DNA of 64,000 nt from Leeuwenhoekiella parthenopeia (GTDB taxonomy: Bacteria; Bacteroidota; Bacteroidia; Flavobacteriales; Flavobacteriaceae). This document shows positions 18,591-27,588 of this stretch, piece after piece (position 1 is the stretch's first letter; each line of letters begins with the position of its first letter). The translations under genes and the position numbers were made by a program. Location: positions 52,695-116,694 of the forward strand of contig NZ_JAJGMW010000015.1 of assembly GCF_020782115.1 (NCBI RefSeq). The letters run 5' to 3'. The notes beneath the pieces are model-generated. The model saw only the letters and a list, made by a program, of their open reading frames with translations. It searched no databases and was not told where the DNA came from.

Positions 18591-18627
18591 AAGGCGTTTT
18601 AACTTTGGGGTTGAAACGCCTTTTTTA
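18591..18627 (+). terminator. Intrinsic terminator between tig and clpP
   Basis: AAGGCGTTT (18591-18599) pairs with AAACGCCTT (18614-18622), followed by a T run. It separates tig from clpP, so clpP needs read-through or its own promoter. Confidence 0.75.
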
Positions 18628-18710
18628 CTTAAAATTTAGGAGGTGTGTCTACACCTTTTTTAATGAAATTTCAATTTTGGGATGGTATCCTGAAACATTC
18701 AAAAAACACT

Positions 18711-19385
18711 ATGAATTACGCAGAAGAATTTAAAAAATACGCGATTAAAGATCAGGGGATCAGCAGCACCTATTACGACAAGATCGTAAGCAGTATGCAT
18801 CCTGTGGGTCTTACGCCCAATATTATTGAAGAGCGCCAGATGAATGCTGTCGCGATGGACGTGTTTTCACGTTTAATGATGGACCGTATTATTTTCCTGG
18901 GAACAGGGATTAACGATCAGGTAGCAAACATCGTACAGGCTCAGTTGTTGTTCTTAGAAAGTACCGACGCCTCTAAAGATATTCAGATTTACATAAACTC
19001 ACCGGGTGGTAGCGTGTATGCCGGTCTGGGAATTTACGATACCATGCAGTTTATTAAGCCTGATGTGGCGACTATCTGTACCGGTATGGCGGCTTCTATG
19101 GGAGCTGTGCTTTTGTGCGCAGGTGCCAAAGGCAAGCGTAGCGGTCTTACACACTCACGAGTGATGATTCACCAGCCTTTAGGCGGTGCACAGGGACAGG
19201 CCAGTGATATTGAGATCACAGCCCGCGAGATTATAACCTTAAAAGAAGAGTTGTATAAAATCATCTCAAAACACTCAGGTCAGCCTTATGATAAGGTATA
19301 TGAAGACAGTGACCGTGATTATTGGATGAAAGCAGATAAAGCGCTCGAATACGGTATGATAGACGAAATACTCGCAAGAGACTAA
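18711..19385 (+). CDS. clpP: ATP-dependent Clp protease proteolytic subunit
   Basis: From the ATG at 18711 the protein has 224 residues. The catalytic Ser129 is in GMAASMG and His154 in VMIHQPLGG; the third member is expected near Asp203. The oligomer motif [12 protein letters not shown] is intact. The N-terminus [16 protein letters not shown] matches flavobacterial ClpP, whereas upstream GTG/ATG codons at 18645/18663 would add unconserved residues. ClpP forms the tetradecameric peptidase used by ClpX. Confidence 0.97.
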   Translation: MNYAEEFKKYAIKDQGISSTYYDKIVSSMHPVGLTPNIIEERQMNAVAMDVFSRLMMDRIIFLGTGINDQVANIVQAQLLFLESTDASKDIQIYINSPGGSVYAGLGIYDTMQFIKPDVATICTGMAASMGAVLLCAGAKGKRSGLTHSRVMIHQPLGGAQGQASDIEITAREIITLKEELYKIISKHSGQPYDKVYEDSDRDYWMKADKALEYGMIDEILARD

Positions 19386-19451
19386 GTACACGCAGGTTTA
19401 GATCTGTAAACAGGATTTTAGGGATTTCCCTGAGATCAAAATGATTGAATT

Positions 19452-20684
19452 ATGGCGAAAGAAGAATTAGAATGTTCCTTTTGTGGCCGCAAAAAGCCCG
19501 AGACCAATTTGCTTATTGCAGGTCTTGATGCGCACATTTGTGACCGCTGTATCGAGCAGGCTCACGGAATTGTGCTCGAGGAAGCAAAAGACATCAATAA
19601 AAGCAATTTAAACAGCGATCTTACCCTTAAAAAGCCCAAGGAAATCAAGAGCTTTTTAGATGAATACATCATCGGGCAGGATTTTACCAAAAAGGTGATG
19701 TCTGTTGCGGTTTATAACCACTACAAGCGGTTGTTGCAGCCCGATACCGAAGATGATATCGACATCCAGAAGAGTAATATCATAATGGTGGGGCAAACCG
19801 GTACCGGAAAAACCCTTATGGCAAAAACCATCGCACGTATGCTTAATGTACCGCTTGCGATTGTAGATGCCACAGTTCTTACCGAAGCAGGATATGTAGG
19901 CGAGGATGTTGAGAGTATATTAACCCGTCTGCTTCAGGCTGCCGATTACAATCTGGAAAAAGCCGAGCGCGGTATTGTATTTATTGATGAGATTGATAAA
20001 ATCGCCCGTAAAAGCGACAATCCATCCATCACGCGGGATGTGAGTGGTGAAGGGGTGCAGCAGGCACTTTTGAAATTGCTTGAAGGTACCACGGTAAACG
20101 TTCCGCCGAAGGGTGGGCGTAAGCATCCCGATCAGAAATTTATTGAAGTCAATACCGAGCATATTCTTTTTATAGCCGGAGGTGCTTTTGACGGTATTGA
20201 TCGTGTCATTAGCAAGCGTCTCAATATGCAGGCAGTAGGTTTTAGTGCCAGTATGAGCGACGATGTTATTGAACGTGATAATCTGCTTAAATACATCATT
20301 CCAAAAGACCTGAAAGATTTTGGACTCATCCCTGAAATTATAGGTCGTTTGCCGGTTCTAACGCATATGGATCCGCTTGATGCAGCAACCCTGCGTGCCA
20401 TTTTAACCGAACCAAAAAACGCGATCATTAAGCAATACGAAAAGCTTTTTGATATGGATGATATTGAGTTTGAAATCACTCAGGATGCACTGGACTATAT
20501 CGTTCAGAAGGCAATCGAGTATAAATTAGGTGCGAGAGGTTTGCGATCCTTGTGTGAAGCAATATTCACCGATGCGATGTTTGAACTGCCCAGCTCTGAC
20601 ACTACAGAATTTAAAGTAGATAAGGAGTATGCCGAATTTAAGCTCGAAAAGTCAACGATTAAGAAGCTGAAAGCAGTTTCATAA
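19452..20684 (+). CDS. clpX: ATP-dependent Clp protease ATP-binding subunit ClpX
   Basis: This 410-residue AAA+ unfoldase has an N-terminal zinc-binding domain with Cys8, Cys11, Cys30 and Cys33. It also has Walker A GQTGTGKT, Walker [10 protein letters not shown], the pore loop GYVGEDVES, and the RKHPDQKF and sensor-2 GARGLR motifs. It unfolds tagged substrates and feeds them to ClpP. It lies 66 bp after clpP on the same strand and is followed by a terminator. Confidence 0.98.
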   Translation: MAKEELECSFCGRKKPETNLLIAGLDAHICDRCIEQAHGIVLEEAKDINKSNLNSDLTLKKPKEIKSFLDEYIIGQDFTKKVMSVAVYNHYKRLLQPDTEDDIDIQKSNIIMVGQTGTGKTLMAKTIARMLNVPLAIVDATVLTEAGYVGEDVESILTRLLQAADYNLEKAERGIVFIDEIDKIARKSDNPSITRDVSGEGVQQALLKLLEGTTVNVPPKGGRKHPDQKFIEVNTEHILFIAGGAFDGIDRVISKRLNMQAVGFSASMSDDVIERDNLLKYIIPKDLKDFGLIPEIIGRLPVLTHMDPLDAATLRAILTEPKNAIIKQYEKLFDMDDIEFEITQDALDYIVQKAIEYKLGARGLRSLCEAIFTDAMFELPSSDTTEFKVDKEYAEFKLEKSTIKKLKAVS

Positions 20685-20704
20685 ATCATAGAAGCTTATA
20701 AACC

Positions 20705-20739
20705 AAAAACACCCGACAGTTCGCTGCCGGGTGTTTTTG
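20705..20739 (+). terminator. Bidirectional terminator between clpX and the PD40 gene
   Basis: AAAAACACCCG and CGGGTGTTTTT arms with inner CAG/CTG pairing and a TTCG tetraloop. It suits both converging transcripts. Confidence 0.88.
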
Positions 20740-20763
20740 TTTAGACTCATGGTAAATGGAGTT

Positions 20764-21771
20764 TTAGTCTACGATCTGGTAACTGTAAACGTTGAGGCCA
20801 TTTTGATGTAAGGCATCTTTATCAGAGCTGAAGAAGCCGGTGCTTCCGGAAACCGGAATCAGTCCTACTTCATTTGAGATAGTGTTTACCGTAGATCCCA
20901 GATTTTGCGGAGTGCTGTAATCGCCCTGACTCGTAAAACAGTGGTAGAGATCAAAGCCTCCATAACCGCCCAATTGGTTAGATGCAAAATAAAATTGAGT
21001 TTCGTCTGTACTCAGACTCGGAAAATTTTCGTCTCCGGGAGTATTGATCTTGGGCCCCAGGTTTTTTGGGTTTCCCAGACTCCCATCAGCCCTTACCGAA
21101 GCTACATAAAGGTCATAACCTCCATAACCGCCGGGTTTGTTGCTTGCAAAAAAAAGCAGTTTTCCGGAAGCCGCCAGCCAGGGATTTTCAACAGAATAGG
21201 TTTCGTCAATCACCAAAGCCTTAACCGGATTTCTCCAGTAATTACTGAACTTAGAGTGCCGTTCGGCAGTATACAGCTGAAAAGATTTAGGATGTTGGGT
21301 TGAAGCTTTGGTGTAGTAAACCCGTTTGAGATCTTCGGTAAAGGTAAGGCCGCCGTGATCTTCAGTTCCTGTAAAAATCCCCGGAAGCAGTTGCGGCTGT
21401 TTCCACAGGTTTTGATATTTAGTAAATCCTAAAAGTTTGTATTCACTCTGATCAAAAAGACTTCTTTTAGCTGAATTTACCTTGCGGGTAGAAACCACGA
21501 TAAGATTATTATCATAAAAGCCCGTTGCATATTCGTGTGCACTGGTATTAAAAGGTAATTCTTCGGTATAAAAATAAACGGAAGTCTTAGTCTCGGGTCT
21601 TGATTTTGTGGGAGTTTCGCTGTTTAGCGCTAAATCGTGATCACGTAGTTTGCTTTGTGCTGGCAGTAATCCTGAGTGGAAGATTACTGCCAGAGTCAAA
21701 GCGAGTAACTTTGAGTAAAAGTAATGTGAGTTTTGATTTGTTACGTCCAAGTTAGGGGATAGGGGGGACAT
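20764..21771 (-). CDS. PD40 (WD40-like beta-propeller) repeat secreted protein
   Basis: A 335-residue protein with a hydrophobic signal segment at residues 20-38 (ends LPAQS). Tandem PD40 blades show the repeated phrase NKPGGYGGYDLYVA / NQLGGYGGFDLYH and NP(K)NLGPKINTPGDENFPSLS. This arrangement is the N-terminal half of flavobacterial OmpA/PD40 proteins, but no OmpA domain follows: the protein ends soon after the propeller. The role is probably extracytoplasmic binding. It may be a stand-alone propeller or the remnant of a longer OmpA-type protein. Confidence 0.8.
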   Translation of the reverse strand: MSPLSPNLDVTNQNSHYFYSKLLALTLAVIFHSGLLPAQSKLRDHDLALNSETPTKSRPETKTSVYFYTEELPFNTSAHEYATGFYDNNLIVVSTRKVNSAKRSLFDQSEYKLLGFTKYQNLWKQPQLLPGIFTGTEDHGGLTFTEDLKRVYYTKASTQHPKSFQLYTAERHSKFSNYWRNPVKALVIDETYSVENPWLAASGKLLFFASNKPGGYGGYDLYVASVRADGSLGNPKNLGPKINTPGDENFPSLSTDETQFYFASNQLGGYGGFDLYHCFTSQGDYSTPQNLGSTVNTISNEVGLIPVSGSTGFFSSDKDALHQNGLNVYSYQIVD

Positions 21772-21817
21772 TAAATAAAATTTTAGTTTAAGGGTTTTAA
21801 AATTCGTTGAATGGTTT

Positions 21818-23359
21818 TTATGGGTTAGGATTGGGTTGATGCTGATTGCTGTTTAAAATCAACAATTCTTCCAGCATATCGCGGCTGTTGCTCAATCGGG
21901 GAACTTTGTGCTGGCCACCCAGTTTATTTTTAGATTTTAACCAGTCGTAAAACAGGTTGGTACGGGCGAAATGAATTTTTGGGGGATTCAGGGTCATGTT
22001 ATTCTTTCGCTTTGCTTCATAATCGCTGTTGATTTCCTGCAGCGCTTTGTCAAATACGTTCTCAAACTCGGTTTTATTGTGGGGTAACACTTTAAATTCT
22101 ATAAACCACTCGTGGGCGCCCTTCTCTCTGCCTTCCATAAAAATGGGGCCGGCTGTATAATCTACAATTTCAGAATGGGTAAGCGCGGTGGCTTTTTTAA
22201 GGGCCTGCTCGGCATTTTCGATAATCAGTTCTTCGCCAAAAGCATTGATGTGGTGCTTGGTGCGACCACTTACACGAATGCGATAGGGGTTTACCGAAGT
22301 AAAGCGAACGGTGTCACCTACTTTATAACGCCACAAACCGGAATTTGTAGTGATGACGATAGCGTAATTTTTGCCGACTTCAACTTCAGAAAGGGAAATG
22401 ATTTTTTGTTCAGGCTGCCCGTAGGCGTCCATAGGTATAAACTCGTAGAAGATACCATAATCAAGCATCAGAAGCAGGTCGCTTGAGCCATTGCGGTCCT
22501 GAATAGCAAAGAAACCTTCAGAAGCATTATAGATCTCGTAATATTTAAAATGGTGTCTGGGCAGGATTTTTTGATACTGCTCGCGATACGGTTCAAAACT
22601 TACTCCGCCGTGAAAGTAAACTTCCAGGTTGGGCCAGATCTCAAAGAGTTGTTGCTTGCCGGTGGTTTCTAAAATATTGTTTAGCAAAACCAACATCCAC
22701 GAGGGTACGCCGGCAAGGCTGGTGACCTTTTCCTGAATGGTTTCCTGCACAATGGCTTTCATCTTGATTTCCCAATCACTCATCAGGGAGACTTCATTGC
22801 CGGGAGTGCTGCTAAATTCGGCCCAGAACGGCATATTGTCTATCAGAATCGCAGAAAGGTCGCCGTACGAGGTGCCATTGCTTTCATAAAGGCGCTTGCT
22901 GCCACCTAAGCGAAGACTTTTTCCGGTAAACAACTGCGAGTCCGGATTGTTGTTGAGGTAAACGCAAAGGAGGTCTTTACTGGCTGCATAGTGGCAATCT
23001 TCAAGAGCTTCGGGACTTACCGGGATGTATTTGCTTTTTGCATTGGTCGTACCGCTACTTTGAGCAAACAATTTTACGGGTGATGGCCAGAAGATATTGC
23101 TTTCGCCCTGACGCCCGCGTTCTATAAGATCGCTTACCTGCTCGTAGTTTGTTACCGGTACCCGGTCTGCAAAATCGCGGTAGGAACGTATTTCTTTAAA
23201 CCCGTACTTTTTTCCGATCTCTGTGCCCTTCGCTTTTTGAATGAGCTTGTGCAGCAATTCGTGCTGCACGTCGTGTGGATATTTTAGAAACAATTCCATC
23301 TGGTGAATCCGTTTCTTTAAGAACCAGCTTGCGATAGAATTGACTAAGGGTATCGGCAT
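21818..23359 (-). CDS. GH3 auxin-responsive promoter-like acyl-adenylating enzyme
   Basis: This 513-residue protein belongs to the GH3 family of the ANL adenylating superfamily. The ATP-binding loop FAQSSGTTNAKSKYIPVS (from about residue 88) is evident, as are EIYNASEGFFAIQD and GLWRYKVGDTVRFTS. Plant GH3 enzymes conjugate amino acids to acyl acids; bacterial homologues are common in Bacteroidota and have no settled substrate. The gene stands alone on the minus strand. Confidence 0.88.
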   Translation of the reverse strand: MPIPLVNSIASWFLKKRIHQMELFLKYPHDVQHELLHKLIQKAKGTEIGKKYGFKEIRSYRDFADRVPVTNYEQVSDLIERGRQGESNIFWPSPVKLFAQSSGTTNAKSKYIPVSPEALEDCHYAASKDLLCVYLNNNPDSQLFTGKSLRLGGSKRLYESNGTSYGDLSAILIDNMPFWAEFSSTPGNEVSLMSDWEIKMKAIVQETIQEKVTSLAGVPSWMLVLLNNILETTGKQQLFEIWPNLEVYFHGGVSFEPYREQYQKILPRHHFKYYEIYNASEGFFAIQDRNGSSDLLLMLDYGIFYEFIPMDAYGQPEQKIISLSEVEVGKNYAIVITTNSGLWRYKVGDTVRFTSVNPYRIRVSGRTKHHINAFGEELIIENAEQALKKATALTHSEIVDYTAGPIFMEGREKGAHEWFIEFKVLPHNKTEFENVFDKALQEINSDYEAKRKNNMTLNPPKIHFARTNLFYDWLKSKNKLGGQHKVPRLSNSRDMLEELLILNSNQHQPNPNP

Positions 23360-23458
23360 TTTGTTAGTATATTTGAGCTTTAAATTCTTGAATTGTTAAA
23401 AAAGGGCGTCTAAAATTAGCTTTTTTTTAACTGAAAATTTCCAATAGCAGTCACTTTT

Positions 23459-24256
23459 ATGCAATACCAGGGCGTACTTACCAAAATGCAAACCGAGCTT
23501 GATCATCCCGTGCAATATTATCTTGTTTTTGAGGATGATTTCATTCACGTTAATCAACTTCTGGACAAAGAACTGCGTATTGAATTTTTAAAATACCAGT
23601 GCCTGGCTTGCGGTAAAAATAAGAAAATCTACCGCCAGGGCTACTGCTATGAAGATTTCTATAAGGTGCCTCAGGCTGCAGACTGGATAATGAAGCCCGA
23701 ACTCAGCAAAGCCCATCTCGATGAGGAAGACCGCGATCTGGAATATGAGAAAAAAGTGCAACTGCAGCCACACATTGTGTATCTGGCCAACTCGAGCAAT
23801 ATCAAAGTAGGGGTAACCCGAAAAACCCAGGTCCCAACGCGCTGGATCGATCAGGGTGCGCATGAAGCAATAGAAATTGTTGAGGTGCCCAACCGCTATC
23901 TTGCAGGGATTACTGAAGTTGCCTTAAAAGACCATATAGCAGATAAAACCAATTGGCGTAAGATGCTTACCAATGCTATTGAAGACGAGGATCTGGTAGC
24001 CAAACGCGACGCCCTTAAGCAATACATCCCCGAGGAAGCACTCGAATATTTTATTGCCAGCAACTCAGAGACCAATATTGAGTTTCCCGTGTTGCAATAT
24101 CCTACCAAACTCAAAAGCCTGAATCTTGAGAAAACACCCGAATATCAGGGCGTTTTAAAAGGTATTAAAGGCCAGTACCTGCTTTTTGAAGATGGAACCG
24201 TCTTTAATGTACGCAATTCTGAAGGTTACGTGGTGAGCATCTCGGTCTCCGCCTAA
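23459..24256 (+). CDS. DUF2797 domain protein
   Basis: A 265-residue soluble protein with a Cys pair motif CLACGKNKKIYRQGYCYEDF (about residues 44-63), suggesting a zinc ribbon. It also has the DUF2797 phrase GVTRKTQVPTRWIDQGA, which resembles a GIY-YIG-like nuclease segment (VGVTR...RW.DQGA). No experimentally known function. Starts with an ATG at 23459, 99 bp from the divergent GH3-like gene. Confidence 0.8.
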   Translation: MQYQGVLTKMQTELDHPVQYYLVFEDDFIHVNQLLDKELRIEFLKYQCLACGKNKKIYRQGYCYEDFYKVPQAADWIMKPELSKAHLDEEDRDLEYEKKVQLQPHIVYLANSSNIKVGVTRKTQVPTRWIDQGAHEAIEIVEVPNRYLAGITEVALKDHIADKTNWRKMLTNAIEDEDLVAKRDALKQYIPEEALEYFIASNSETNIEFPVLQYPTKLKSLNLEKTPEYQGVLKGIKGQYLLFEDGTVFNVRNSEGYVVSISVSA

Positions 24257-24336
24257 AAGCCTGTAATCAAAGCCTGAGAATTTCATTTTTTTGGACTATT
24301 TTGAGGTCTTAAACGAACTTTTTTCAATTTTTTTAA

Positions 24337-24414
24337 ACTAATTAGTTAGTTAAACTAATAAATTAGTTATATTTGAAATGTTCAGGAACAAAAAACTAAT
24401 CCCTAACTAGTTAG
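24337..24414 (+). promoter_or_regulatory. BlaI operator cluster and promoter of the blaI-M56 operon
   Basis: Three palindromes share the half-site ACTAA/CTAAC: ACTAATTAGT (24337-24346), ACTAAT-AA-ATTAGT (24354-24367) and CTAACTAGTTAG (24403-24414). A -7 box TATATTTG (24368-24375) abuts the second. This is the layout expected for autorepression by the BlaI-family protein encoded 6 bp downstream of the last palindrome. Confidence 0.72.
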
Positions 24415-24419
24415 AAATT

Positions 24420-24782
24420 ATGAAACAACTTACCAAAGCAGAAGAAGAAATCATGCAAATCCTATGGGATTTGGGAGAAGGAAATGTGGCAACCATTTTA
24501 GAGCAAATGCCCGAGCCTAAACCCGCTTACAACACGGTATCAACCATTGTGCGCATTTTGGAGACCAAAGAATTTGTGGGCTACAAGAAACAGGGCAGGG
24601 GGCATATTTACTTTCCGCTCGTGGCCAAGTCAGACTACAGCAGCGCTTCGATGTCAAAAATGGTCAATGATTACTTCAACGGGAGTTTTAAAAGTATGGT
24701 TTCCTTTTTCGTCAAGAAAAAAGAGATGACCGCAGGCGAACTCGAATCTATTTTAAAGGAAATCAATAAAAAAGACGATTAA
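24420..24782 (+). CDS. BlaI/MecI/CopY-family transcriptional repressor
   Basis: A 120-residue winged-helix repressor with the family N-terminus LTKAEEEIMQILWDLGEGNV and recognition region KPAYNTVSTIVRILE (about residues 33-47). The dimerisation part contains FVKKKEMTAGELESIL. In S. aureus BlaI and MecI block beta-lactamase genes until cleaved by BlaR1/MecR1. Here the palindromes upstream suggest self-repression, and the M56 peptidase starts 2 bp after its stop, so the pair is a repressor-sensor module. No beta-lactamase is in the window, so the signal is unknown. Confidence 0.93.
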   Translation: MKQLTKAEEEIMQILWDLGEGNVATILEQMPEPKPAYNTVSTIVRILETKEFVGYKKQGRGHIYFPLVAKSDYSSASMSKMVNDYFNGSFKSMVSFFVKKKEMTAGELESILKEINKKDD

Positions 24783-24784
24783 TT

Positions 24785-26254
24785 ATGGTACGGTATCTAC
24801 TCGAAGTTTTTGTGATTCAGGCGTTGTTTTTGGCCGTGTACCAGTTTTGGTTACGCAAAGAGACCTTTTTCAACGTCAATCGCGCCTATTTAATAGGTAG
24901 TGCGCTGGTGGCTTTCGCCTTGCCGTTTATGCAGTTTGAAATCTTTCAAAATCAAATTCCGCTTCGCGAAAACATTACATTTTTGCCCGAAGTCGTGATA
25001 AATGCCGCGGCACCGCAGGCAAGTCCTGTTACTGCTGAAACACAAACAGACTGGAGTATATACTGGCTTATTTATGCAGCCGGAGTGTTTTTTAGCACCG
25101 GAATGTTATTCCGGAAATACCTTGAGATCAAGCGCTATTTCCGGTTTAAAAAGTCTTCGGAAAGCGGAACGAACATTATCGAAATTCCAAATAGCGATGC
25201 AGCTTTCACCTTTTTGGGAACCATCTTTCTGGGTGAAAAGATCAACACCGAAGCGCGCCGGCATATTTTGGCTCACGAGGAAGTACACCTGAAGCACTGG
25301 CACGGGCTCGACCTGATGCTCTTTGAAGTCCTGCGGGTGGTATTCTGGTTTAATCCGCTGGTGTATGTCTATCAAAACAAAGTAGCCGAGCTACACGAGT
25401 ACATTGCAGATGCTCACGCACTGCGCAAAACCGAAATCAAATCCTATTACAATCAGTTGCTCAATACCGCTTTTGGTACGCAACAAATCTCATTCATCAA
25501 TACCTTTTTCAATCATTCATTAATCAAAAAACGAATCGTTATGTTACAAAAACAATCAAAAAGCAATGCAAAATGGAAGTATCTCTTCCTGCTCCCACTT
25601 ATCGCCGGTATTCTCACCTATGTGGGCTGTACCGATGATAGCGGACTAGCCGAAAATGAGACCACCCTAAGCCTGGAGGAGCAGATTCAGGATTTACGGG
25701 CAACTCTTGATGCAAAAGAGAGCATTACTCCCGAAGAATTAAATTCTTTACAGGAACTCGAAGCGCAGTATAAACAAAAAGTGGAAGTCATTGAGGTCGT
25801 AGAAGGGCTTGATGAGGCGATTCCACTTAATGAGGCTCCTGTAGGTGAAGAAGTTGAAATTATAGAAGTCGTGGAGACCGAAAGTCAAAAGAAATATGAA
25901 GACGTGCCTTTTGCCGTAATAGAAGAGGTGCCAACCTTTCCGGGTTGTGAAGGTTTAGATAACGACCAGCGCAAAAAATGTATGTCTGAAAAGGTGTCGT
26001 CATTAGTAAATGAAAACTTCAATATAGCCTTAGGAAAAGAATTAGGCCTTACGGGCATCAATCGAATCTATGTGCGTTTTAAAATTGATAAAAATGGTCG
26101 AATTACCGATGTCGATTCTCGGGGTCCTCATCCTAAATTAGAAGAGGAGGCTATACGTGTGGTAAGTCAATTACCCGATATGACTCCGGGCAAACAAAAT
26201 GGAGAGGCGGTAAATGTATTGTACTCACTGCCTATTGTTTTTCAGACAAACTAA
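24785..26254 (+). CDS. BlaR1-type M56 metallopeptidase with C-terminal TonB-like domain
   Basis: A 489-residue membrane protein. Transmembrane helices lie near residues 2-20, 35-52, 88-106 and 262-280. The zinc motif HEEVH is at residues 164-168, with LHEYIADAHAL providing a further ligand. Unlike BlaR1 there is no penicillin-binding sensor domain. After the last helix a Glu-rich linker leads to a TonB-C-like domain (VPTFPGCEGL ... INRIYVRFKIDKNGRITDV, about 380-489), facing the periplasm. It would sense an envelope signal and inactivate the BlaI repressor. This M56-TonB architecture is frequent in Bacteroidota. Confidence 0.9.
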   Translation: MVRYLLEVFVIQALFLAVYQFWLRKETFFNVNRAYLIGSALVAFALPFMQFEIFQNQIPLRENITFLPEVVINAAAPQASPVTAETQTDWSIYWLIYAAGVFFSTGMLFRKYLEIKRYFRFKKSSESGTNIIEIPNSDAAFTFLGTIFLGEKINTEARRHILAHEEVHLKHWHGLDLMLFEVLRVVFWFNPLVYVYQNKVAELHEYIADAHALRKTEIKSYYNQLLNTAFGTQQISFINTFFNHSLIKKRIVMLQKQSKSNAKWKYLFLLPLIAGILTYVGCTDDSGLAENETTLSLEEQIQDLRATLDAKESITPEELNSLQELEAQYKQKVEVIEVVEGLDEAIPLNEAPVGEEVEIIEVVETESQKKYEDVPFAVIEEVPTFPGCEGLDNDQRKKCMSEKVSSLVNENFNIALGKELGLTGINRIYVRFKIDKNGRITDVDSRGPHPKLEEEAIRVVSQLPDMTPGKQNGEAVNVLYSLPIVFQTN

Positions 26255-26256
26255 AG

Positions 26257-27471
26257 ATGCATAAACTTTATCTATTTATTTTTTTAATACTAGCCAGCCG
26301 GGCCGAAGCACAATCTGTTTCGGCCTCGGCCGTTGCAGACAGTCTGTATGCCGTAGGTAACTACAGCGAGGCCATAGCCGAATATGAAAGCCTGGATAAA
26401 AAAGACACTTCGGTCTACCTTAAACTCGCGCGCGCGCATCAGGCCAAAGGAACGCTTGATGATGCTCTCAATTACTATGCGCAGGCTGCGACCGGTACAA
26501 ATGAAGTCATCGCGATGAATGAATACGGTAAACTGCTCATCACCAAACGCAAATTCAAAGAAGCCGATTCGGTTTTTACCGAATTGATCAACGTCTATCA
26601 AACCAATCCCGATTTCTATTACCAGCGCGGAAGAGCAAAAGAAAATATACCCCGTAATATAAAAATTGATGCCACAGATTCTACAACTACTTCAGCAAAA
26701 AACATTTTTCCTCACGTTTTAGATTATAGGAAAGCCGTTGCATTAGACAGTACCCATCAAAAAGCCTTGGGCGAACTTGCGGTATTTCATTTAAGACTAA
26801 AGGAGTATCCTATGGTTGAAAAATTAGCCTTTAAAGCTCTGGAAAGTTATCCCACCAATGTGGAAATCATCGGTGCACTGGCACAGAGTTATTATTACAA
26901 AGGCTGGAATGAAGAAGCGATTACCTGGTTTGAACGATTAATCGAACTGGGTCAAAGCACGCAATTCATTCACGAGAAACTGGGGAATTCGTATTACAAA
27001 GACCGGATGTATGAGAAATCAATCGAACAATATCTGGAAGCTTTAGATTTTTCACCTGAAGATGAGTACCTCCACGCGACCCTCGCCAAGCTATACAATC
27101 ACGTTGAAGATTTGGAAGCTGCAGAGTCGCACGGTCTACTTGCTGTTTTCTTTAAAGACCAGCCATTAGATGATGAGTACTATACCCTTTCCCGTACCTA
27201 TGAGATGAAAAAAGACTGGAAAAATGCAATGAAGTACGTAAACCTTTCTTTAGAAGAAAACCCCAAAAATAAAAATGCCGAATACACCAAAGTCATCGTA
27301 GCAGATAACTATTACGAAGACCGGCGTGCGGTTTTAAAACTCTACGAAGATTTTATAAAGAAATATAGCGATAGCGAGTATGCCAAATACGACCCGGTAT
27401 TGCGCCTCGCCCGCGAACGTCGCGACAAACTCAATCGCGAGATTTTTATGGCAGACGGCGAGGAGGAATAA
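26257..27471 (+). CDS. Tetratricopeptide-repeat protein with signal peptide
   Basis: This 404-residue protein begins with a signal peptide (KLYLFIFLILASRAEA) and then carries TPR motifs through most of its length (for example YAVGNYSEAIAEYESLDKKD, YYKGWNEEAITWFERLIELG, YYKDRMYEKSIEQYLEALDF). TPRs bind protein partners, here probably in the periplasm. It begins 2 bp after the M56 gene and is surely the third gene of that operon, so it may relay or modulate the same envelope response. The exact role is unknown. Confidence 0.85.
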   Translation: MHKLYLFIFLILASRAEAQSVSASAVADSLYAVGNYSEAIAEYESLDKKDTSVYLKLARAHQAKGTLDDALNYYAQAATGTNEVIAMNEYGKLLITKRKFKEADSVFTELINVYQTNPDFYYQRGRAKENIPRNIKIDATDSTTTSAKNIFPHVLDYRKAVALDSTHQKALGELAVFHLRLKEYPMVEKLAFKALESYPTNVEIIGALAQSYYYKGWNEEAITWFERLIELGQSTQFIHEKLGNSYYKDRMYEKSIEQYLEALDFSPEDEYLHATLAKLYNHVEDLEAAESHGLLAVFFKDQPLDDEYYTLSRTYEMKKDWKNAMKYVNLSLEENPKNKNAEYTKVIVADNYYEDRRAVLKLYEDFIKKYSDSEYAKYDPVLRLARERRDKLNREIFMADGEEE

Positions 27472-27482
27472 TAAACACTGCC

Positions 27483-27548
27483 ACATCGAGCGCAGTCGAG
27501 ATGTTTTTAAATCTCTCAAATAATAATAGCAATAACAATAACAATACT
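27483..27548 (+). repeat. Flavobacterial short palindromic repeat followed by AAT/AAC low-complexity run
   Basis: ACATCGAGCGCAGTCGAGATGT (27483-27504) has ACATC/GATGT ends and is followed by a T run. Motifs of the form CA..TCGAGCGnAGTCGA..TG are scattered in many flavobacterial genomes. Immediately after is a run of AATAAT/AACAAT units (about 27520-27547). Confidence 0.6.
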
Positions 27549-27588
27549 TGCAGCAGTTGCTTACTTTTAGCCTTTATTAAAATTGGCT

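Noticed and set aside
27520..27547. Short AAT/AAC repeats as a CRISPR array
   Set aside because: The units are a few bases long with no spacers; it is low-complexity sequence.
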